A stretch of DNA of 64,000 nt, from positions 280,047 through 344,046 of the forward strand of contig NZ_MUXN01000024.1 of the NCBI RefSeq assembly GCF_001995215.1. The letters run 5' to 3'. This document shows, piece after piece, positions 59,380 through 64,000 of this stretch. The notes beneath the pieces are model-generated. The model was not told where the DNA came from and searched no databases. It saw nothing but the letters and a program-made list of their open reading frames with translations. The stretch's first letter is position 1; every line of letters starts with the position of its first letter. The position numbers were made by a program, and so were the translations under genes. The stretch comes from Amycolatopsis azurea DSM 43854. Its GTDB lineage: Bacteria > Actinomycetota > Actinomycetes > Mycobacteriales > Pseudonocardiaceae.

Positions 59380-59408
59380 GGGCCCGTGACCGCACCGGTC
59401 ACGGGCCC
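59380..59408. terminator. Bidirectional terminator with 12 bp perfect arms
   Basis: GGGCCCGTGACC (59380-59391) and GGTCACGGGCCC (59397-59408) with a 5 nt loop. It includes the stop codon of the Lrp gene. Confidence 0.75.
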
Positions 59409-59845
59409 TGCGGCCCCCGGTAGGGCAGCGTCTGGTTGTAGACGATGTTGGTGTTCGTGCTCCCGAACAGCGCCAGCTCGTTGACGATCTCCTCCAGCCG
59501 CCCCATCGACGGCGCCGCGATCTTCAGCGAATAGCAGTCGTCTCCGGTCGTCCGGAGGCATTCGAGGATCTCGGTCCGCTCCGACAGGAGCTTGTGCAAC
59601 GGCGCGTGCTTACTGCCCGGGTACTTCAGCCGCACCACCGCGAGCACCACATACCCGGCCTTCTCCAGATCGACCTCGGCGCGGTAACCGGTGATCACCC
59701 CGGCCGACTCCAGCCGCTTGACCCGTTCCGTCGTCGCCGACGCGCTCAGGCTCACCCGCTTGCCCAGCTCGGTGAGCGGAAGCCGCCCGTCCTTCTGGAG
59801 CTCCACCAGGATCGCCCAGTCCGTCGCGTCGAGAGTCTCGGCCAT
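59399..59845 (-). CDS. Lrp/AsnC-family transcriptional regulator
   Basis: A 148-residue regulator with an N-terminal HTH (about 6-55, TDWAILVELQKDGRLPLTELGKRVSLSASATTERVKRLESAG) and the C-terminal RAM ligand domain (about 65-140, AGYVVLAVVRLKYP, CLRTTGDDCYSLKI). Lrp-type proteins respond to amino acids. It is divergent from the LLM oxidoreductase. Confidence 0.9.
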   Translation of the reverse strand: MAETLDATDWAILVELQKDGRLPLTELGKRVSLSASATTERVKRLESAGVITGYRAEVDLEKAGYVVLAVVRLKYPGSKHAPLHKLLSERTEILECLRTTGDDCYSLKIAAPSMGRLEEIVNELALFGSTNTNIVYNQTLPYRGPQGP

Positions 59846-59937
59846 CAGCCCAGATTACCGGCAGATCCACGGCGCGAAGGCCGTTATGCCGGGAAAGATC
59901 CCTTCCCGGTTTTGGGCTGCGTCGATAGCCTTGACCT

Positions 59938-60801
59938 GTGCGAATAGGTGTCAACGTCCCGAATTTCGGACCGGGGACCGACCCCGGGATCCTCCGCGGC
60001 TGGGCCACCACGGTCGAAGGCCTCGGCTACGACCTGCTCATGGTGTCCGACCACGTCGCCATCACCCCCGACGTCGCCGAGCAGTACCCGGCGCCGTTCT
60101 ACGAACCGTTCACCACCTTGTCGTGGCTCGCCGGTGTGACGAGCCGGATCCGGCTGGGCACCACCGTGCTCATCGTCCCGTACCGGCATCCCCTGCTGAT
60201 CGCCCGCATGGCCGCGAACCTCAGCCAGCTCAGCGGCGGACGGCTCGTGCTCGGCGTCGCGTCCGGCTGGGCCCGCCAGGAGTTCGAAGCGCTCGGTGTC
60301 CCGTTCGAGAAACGCGGACGGCTGACCGACGACCACCTCGACGCCGTCCGGAAGGCATGGTCGGACGACGCCGACTACCGCGCCGGCGACATCCCGATCT
60401 GGGTCGGCGGCAACAGCGACGCCGGGATCCGCCGCGCCGTCCGGGTCGGCGACGCCTGGCACCCGCTGCGGACCACCCTCCCCTGGCTCACCGAAGCGCT
60501 CACCAGGGTCAAGACCATCGCCGACGCCCACGATCGGCCCGTCCCCGCCTTCACCCCGCGGATCCTGCTGAACATCACCGCGAAACCGATCACCGGACCC
60601 GATCGCCTCGCCGGAGAGGGCACGATCGAGCAGATCGTCGACGACCTCGACCGGCTCCGCCACCTCGGCGCCGAGACGGTCGTGCTCGATCCGTTCTCCG
60701 GTGATCCCGAAGAGACCCTGCGCCCGGAGTCCGCATGGCAGGCTTTGGCGACCGTGGCGGCCCACTGGGAACTGGGCCGATACCGAACCGAACAGGACTG
60801 A
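59938..60801 (+). CDS. LLM class F420-dependent oxidoreductase
   Basis: A 287-residue luciferase-like TIM-barrel enzyme: IGVNVPNFGPGTDPG, GYDLLMVSDHV, TSRIRLGTTVLIVPYRHPLL and GRLVLGVASGWARQEFEALG are the family signatures (TIGR03619/F420 type). It probably uses coenzyme F420 or FMN. GTG 59938 lies 6 nt after TAGCCT (leaderless). Gap to the deaminase is 2 bp. Confidence 0.86.
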   Translation: MRIGVNVPNFGPGTDPGILRGWATTVEGLGYDLLMVSDHVAITPDVAEQYPAPFYEPFTTLSWLAGVTSRIRLGTTVLIVPYRHPLLIARMAANLSQLSGGRLVLGVASGWARQEFEALGVPFEKRGRLTDDHLDAVRKAWSDDADYRAGDIPIWVGGNSDAGIRRAVRVGDAWHPLRTTLPWLTEALTRVKTIADAHDRPVPAFTPRILLNITAKPITGPDRLAGEGTIEQIVDDLDRLRHLGAETVVLDPFSGDPEETLRPESAWQALATVAAHWELGRYRTEQD

Positions 60802-60803
60802 AC

Positions 60804-61229
60804 ATGACCGAAGAAGACGAGAAGTTCCTCCGCCGCGCCATCGAGCTCGCCGCGAAGTCCCGCGCCGACGGCGACCCGCCGTTCGGCTCGCTGCTCGTCG
60901 GCCCGGACGGCACGGTGCTGGCCGAGGACCACAACACCACGGTGTCGCAATCGGACATCAGCCTGCACCCGGAGCTGAAGCTCGCCGTGTGGGCCGCGCG
61001 CGAACTGGAGCCCGCCGCCGCGGCGGAGACGACGATGTACACCAGCTGCCAGCCGTGCGGGATGTGCCAGGGCGCCATCGAACGCTCCGGCCTCGGCCGG
61101 GTCGTGTTCGCCCTTTCCGGCGAACAGGTCAACGCCCTCAAACCGCCCGCGACCGGACCCGGCGTGCGACTGGAAGGACCCGCGTTGTACGACGAGGCCC
61201 GCGTCCCGGTGGCCGGCTACTACACCTGA
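60804..61229 (+). CDS. Nucleoside/guanine deaminase-family protein
   Basis: A 141-residue CDA-fold deaminase: DPPFGSLLVGPDG, the zinc motif HPE (usually HAE) in LHPELKLA with the catalytic Glu intact, and PCGMCQGAIERSG (PCxxC). Resembles guanine or tRNA-adenosine deaminase-type small proteins. The substrate is unknown. Starts 2 bp after the LLM stop, so cotranscribed. Confidence 0.85.
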   Translation: MTEEDEKFLRRAIELAAKSRADGDPPFGSLLVGPDGTVLAEDHNTTVSQSDISLHPELKLAVWAARELEPAAAAETTMYTSCQPCGMCQGAIERSGLGRVVFALSGEQVNALKPPATGPGVRLEGPALYDEARVPVAGYYT

Positions 61230-61310
61230 CGGACTTCACTCCGGCATTCCGTAATCCGTTGCGCGAATCAGCATTTTATGACTACCCGCAAGGGTCTATA
61301 CGGTCGATTC

Positions 61311-62762
61311 ATGGAGTTGAATTTCCCCACCGCGGAAGAACTCACGGCCGCTTTGCAGGCAGGCGAAGTGACATCGGTGGAGCTGACCGACGAGGCGATC
61401 GACCGGATCGAGCGGGACGACAAGGCGATCAACGCGATCTGCGTACCGGACTTCGACCGGGCGCGGGCCGCGGCGCGCGACGCCGACCAGGCCCGCGCCC
61501 GCGGCGAGGACAGGCCGCTGCTCGGTGTCCCGGTGACGGTCAAGGAGTGCTACGACATCGCCGGGCTCCCGACGACCTGGGGCATGCCGGCGTACCGGGA
61601 TCACCTGCCCGCCGAGGACGCCGTGCAGGTGGCGCGGCTTCGTGCCGCCGGAGCGGTGGTGCTCGGTAAGACCAACGTCCCTTTGGGACTGCAAGACCTC
61701 CAAAGCTTCAACGAGCTTTACGGCACCACCAACAACCCGTGGGACCACGAGCGCACGGCCGGCGGGTCCTCCGGCGGGTCGGCGGCGGCCCTGGCGGCCG
61801 GGTTCGGCGCCTTGTCCATCGGCACCGACCTCGCCGGCTCGCTGCGCACCCCCGCCCACTTCTGCGGCGTCTACGCGCACAAGCCGACCGTCGGGCTGGC
61901 CGCGACGCGCGGGATGGTCCCGCCGGACGCCCCGGCATGGCCGATCGAACTCGACCTCGCCGTCGCCGGGCCGATGGCGCGCACCGCCCGCGACCTCTCG
62001 CTCCTGCTCGACGTCATGGCCGGGCCGGACCCGCTGACGTACGGCCTGGCCTATGACGTGGCCCTTCCGCCCGCACGCCACCAGCGGCTGGAAGACTTCC
62101 GGGTCCTCGTCCTCGACGAGCATCCGTTCCTGCCGACCGGGTCCGCCGTGCGGGCGGGGGTGAACCGCGTGGCCGACGCGCTCGCCGACGGCGGCGCCCG
62201 CGTCGAACGGCACAGTCCGCTGCTGCCGGACCTGGCCGAAGCCGCGACGCTCTACACGCTGCTGCTGTTCTCCGGATCCGTCGCGCGTTTCCCCGTCGAA
62301 GAGTACGAGCAGCTCCGGATCCAAGCCGCCGGGCTGAGCGCGGACGACCAGAGCCTCGACGCGGCGCGACTGCGGGGGATGGTGTTCAGCCACCGCGACT
62401 GGCTCGAAGTGAACAACCGGCGCGAACTCCACCGCCACGGCTGGCGACGGTTCTTCGCCGAATTCGACGCGGTGGTGTGCCCGATCACGCCGACTCCCGC
62501 GTTCCCGCACGACCACGACCCCGACCTGCTGCAACGCCGGATCGACATCGACGGCGCCGAGTATCCCTTCTTCGAACAGCTCGTCTGGGCCGGTCTGGCC
62601 ACCATGCCCGGCCTGCCCGCCACCGCCGTCCCGACGGGCCGGTCCGCCGAGGGCTTACCGGTGGGCGTGCAGCTGATCGGCCCGATGTTCGAGGACCGCA
62701 CCCCGCTGCGACTCGCCGAACTGCTCGAGCAGCGGATCGGCGGCTTCCAGGCACCGAGGTAG
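61311..62762 (+). CDS. Amidase signature-family hydrolase
   Basis: A 483-residue amidase: catalytic Lys in VPVTVKECYD (about 80), Ser in GGSSGGSAAAL (about 150-160) and GTDLAGSLRTPAH nucleophile Ser, the Ser-cisSer-Lys triad. Hydrolyses an amide or carbamate of unknown identity. ATG 61311 is 6 nt after TACGGT (leaderless), better than 61278. Confidence 0.87.
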   Translation: MELNFPTAEELTAALQAGEVTSVELTDEAIDRIERDDKAINAICVPDFDRARAAARDADQARARGEDRPLLGVPVTVKECYDIAGLPTTWGMPAYRDHLPAEDAVQVARLRAAGAVVLGKTNVPLGLQDLQSFNELYGTTNNPWDHERTAGGSSGGSAAALAAGFGALSIGTDLAGSLRTPAHFCGVYAHKPTVGLAATRGMVPPDAPAWPIELDLAVAGPMARTARDLSLLLDVMAGPDPLTYGLAYDVALPPARHQRLEDFRVLVLDEHPFLPTGSAVRAGVNRVADALADGGARVERHSPLLPDLAEAATLYTLLLFSGSVARFPVEEYEQLRIQAAGLSADDQSLDAARLRGMVFSHRDWLEVNNRRELHRHGWRRFFAEFDAVVCPITPTPAFPHDHDPDLLQRRIDIDGAEYPFFEQLVWAGLATMPGLPATAVPTGRSAEGLPVGVQLIGPMFEDRTPLRLAELLEQRIGGFQAPR

Positions 62763-62772
62763 CGCACCGTCG

Positions 62773-62961
62773 TCAGAGGCGACCAAGTCCCAGCTGGGAC
62801 TTGGTCGCCCCGATCACGACACCGTCCACGCGCGCGAGCCAGCTCCCGCACAGGCACCGGACGTACTCCAGCCTCCCGCCGGAGACCCGCTGGGACTTCG
62901 ACACGCTTCCGGGCAGTTCCGCCAGCGGCCAACCGCACCGCGGGCACAGATTCGATTCCAT
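62773..62961 (-). CDS. Small Cys4 zinc-ribbon protein
   Basis: A 62-residue protein: CPRCGWPL at the N-terminus and VRCLCGSWLARVDG at about 35-48 form a two-knuckle zinc ribbon. The start at ATG 62961 is used since the frame further out has no ribosome binding site. Divergent from the CGNR gene at 62987 with only 25 bp between, so their promoters overlap. Function unknown. Confidence 0.6.
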   Translation of the reverse strand: MESNLCPRCGWPLAELPGSVSKSQRVSGGRLEYVRCLCGSWLARVDGVVIGATKSQLGLGRL

Positions 62962-62986
62962 GACCCGATCGTGCTGTAATGGGTCA

Positions 62987-63499
62987 ATGCACTTCAACCC
63001 TTACGGCGGGGCGGCGGCACAGATCGCCGCCGAACTGATCAACCACGGCGACACCGCCGCCCCCGCCACCCTGACCTCGATCTTCAAAGACCGCATGACC
63101 GTCGCCGCCGTGGAGGACGACGAAGCGACCGAGATCAACGCCTGGACCACCAGACTCAGGCACGTCTTCGAAGCGGACCCCGCCGCACGCGTCGACCTCG
63201 TCAACGCCCTGCTTCACGACTCCGCGTCCAAGCCCTACATCTCCACCCACGACGGCAAAGCACCCCACCTGCACTACGTGGACGCCCACGCCGGCACCGT
63301 CCCCCGGGTCCGGGCCTACACCGCCGGCGGACTCGCACACCTCGTCTGCGACGCACCAGACCGCTTCGGCGTCTGCTCACGCGAAGGCTGCGAAACGGTC
63401 TACGTCGACATCTCCCGCAACGGACGCCGCCGGTTCTGCTCCACCCGCTGCGCCACCAGGGTCCACGTCGCCGACCACCGCAATCGGCAAGCGAGCTAG
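62987..63499 (+). CDS. CGNR zinc-finger protein (ABATE domain)
   Basis: A 170-residue protein of the CGNR/ABATE family: N-terminal helical domain and a C-terminal finger CSREGCETVYVDISRNGRRR then FCSTRCATRVHVADHR, four Cys; here the family CGNR reads CATR. TGTAAT at 62975-62980 is 6 nt upstream of ATG. Probable regulator; the divergent zinc-ribbon gene may be its partner or target. Confidence 0.8.
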   Translation: MHFNPYGGAAAQIAAELINHGDTAAPATLTSIFKDRMTVAAVEDDEATEINAWTTRLRHVFEADPAARVDLVNALLHDSASKPYISTHDGKAPHLHYVDAHAGTVPRVRAYTAGGLAHLVCDAPDRFGVCSREGCETVYVDISRNGRRRFCSTRCATRVHVADHRNRQAS

Positions 63500-63551
63500 G
63501 CCGTGTCCTGCAAGTCATGTTCATCGAACAGACTTACAGGACACGGCCTAG
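63496..63551. terminator. Bidirectional terminator with 15 bp perfect arms
   Basis: CTAGGCCGTGTCCTG (63496-63510) and its reverse complement (63537-63551); the interior AAGT/ACTT (63512-63515, 63532-63535) extends it. Sits at the end of the CGNR gene and of the truncated membrane protein gene. Confidence 0.75.
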
Positions 63552-64000
63552 ATCGCGTACCGCCACGCCGTCAGGGCATGCGCCGAGAACCATGCGCCCA
63601 GGACCACCCACGCCGCCGCAGCCGCCACCGCCGTGACCGTCCGCCGCTTCGACAACCCGATCGCGATCGGGATCAGCACCGGGAAAGCGGGCAGGATGAA
63701 CCGGATCTTCGCGTCCGGCAGCCCCCGCGTCCCGATCGCCAGCAACAACACCCCGGCGCCGTACAGCGTCAACGGCCATGGCACCCGGACGAACACCGCC
63801 ACGACGGCCAGCGCCACCGCACCCAGCAGCAACAGCACCGTCAGCGTGCTGAACACCGACTCGTCGCCGACCAACCGCGTCAGCACCGAGTCCGCGGTCT
63901 CCACCCCGAAGTCGAACTCCGTGTTCCAACCCCGCAACTCGATGTCCTGCCACCCGGTCAAGCTCCCGGTGCGGTACGCGACGAACCCCAGGTACCCCGC
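63548..64000 (-). CDS. Membrane glycosyltransferase-like protein, 3' part only
   Basis: The C-terminal about 150 residues of an integral membrane protein whose start lies beyond the window. GYLGFVAYRTGSLTGWQDIELRGWNTEFDFG is followed by at least three membrane helices (LTVLLLLGAVALAVVAVFV, LTLYGAGVLLLAIGTRG, FILPAFPVLIPIAIGLS). RFILPAFP and the topology resemble GT-C mannosyltransferases. The frame stays open to the window edge. Confidence 0.7.
   Translation of the reverse strand, partial: AGYLGFVAYRTGSLTGWQDIELRGWNTEFDFGVETADSVLTRLVGDESVFSTLTVLLLLGAVALAVVAVFVRVPWPLTLYGAGVLLLAIGTRGLPDAKIRFILPAFPVLIPIAIGLSKRRTVTAVAAAAAWVVLGAWFSAHALTAWRYAI

Overview
The window is GC-rich actinobacterial chromosome, most likely from an Amycolatopsis-like member of the Pseudonocardiaceae. 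Pointers are the GC-biased codon use with many GTG starts, the many leaderless-type promoters (a TANNNT -10 box 6 to 8 nt before the start codon), an Rpf-type lytic transglycosylase, an F420-type luciferase-like oxidoreductase, mycothiol-type DinB, CGNR and WYL proteins, and a rifampicin monooxygenase behind a rifamycin-associated element. The genus is inferred from gene content; no marker gene is present. I saw no rRNA, tRNA, CRISPR array or insertion sequence.

Layout. 1-5.1 kb: MFS transporter, secreted Rpf protein, glycerophosphodiester phosphodiesterase, small Cys4 protein, a broken HAD hydrolase and a tyrosine recombinase with a 13-6-13 palindrome at its start. 5.1-5.7 kb is gene-free. 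5.7-23 kb is a run of regulator-enzyme pairs: epoxide hydrolase/CGNR, methyltransferase/HxlR/NmrA-like, more methyltransferases, a ProC-like/DinB/HemK-like group, an ECF sigma factor with a thioredoxin-fold protein, a frameshifted DUF1772 gene with TetR, TetR/carboxylesterase, TetR/AidB-like dehydrogenase, a PobA-like hydroxylase, AraC and DUF4865. 23-28 kb: SNF2 helicase and SWIM protein, translationally coupled, opposite a TetR gene. 28-36 kb: zinc-knuckle coiled-coil protein, glycosyltransferase with an ECF42-like sigma factor, GNAT, DUF1772/NmrA operon with AraC, WYL regulator. 36-43 kb: pentapeptide protein, two secreted serine proteases, SGNH esterase, PucR and MmyB-type regulators, SDR. 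43-46 kb: a second zinc-knuckle coiled-coil protein diverging from a second tyrosine recombinase across an AT-rich region full of inverted repeats. 46-54 kb: hydrolase with a 16-codon leader ORF, methyltransferase, RibD-type reductase, a 993-residue secreted multidomain carbohydrate protein, dienelactone hydrolase with an apparent ATT start, XRE-cupin regulator, TehB-like methyltransferase. 54-59 kb: metallo-hydrolase/CGNR, TetR plus TetX-like monooxygenase, rox with its RAE. 59-64 kb: VOC protein, Lrp, F420 oxidoreductase, deaminase, amidase, zinc ribbon, a third CGNR protein and an edge-truncated membrane protein.

How it works together: most genes form one- or two-enzyme detoxification or modification units, each beside its own regulator with palindromic operator-like sites in the shared intergenic region. 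Gene ends are marked by long perfect hairpins. Several hairpins belong to recognisable families, including nested hairpins with a shared apex. The two recombinase loci are the least ordinary parts and the best candidates for an undescribed system.
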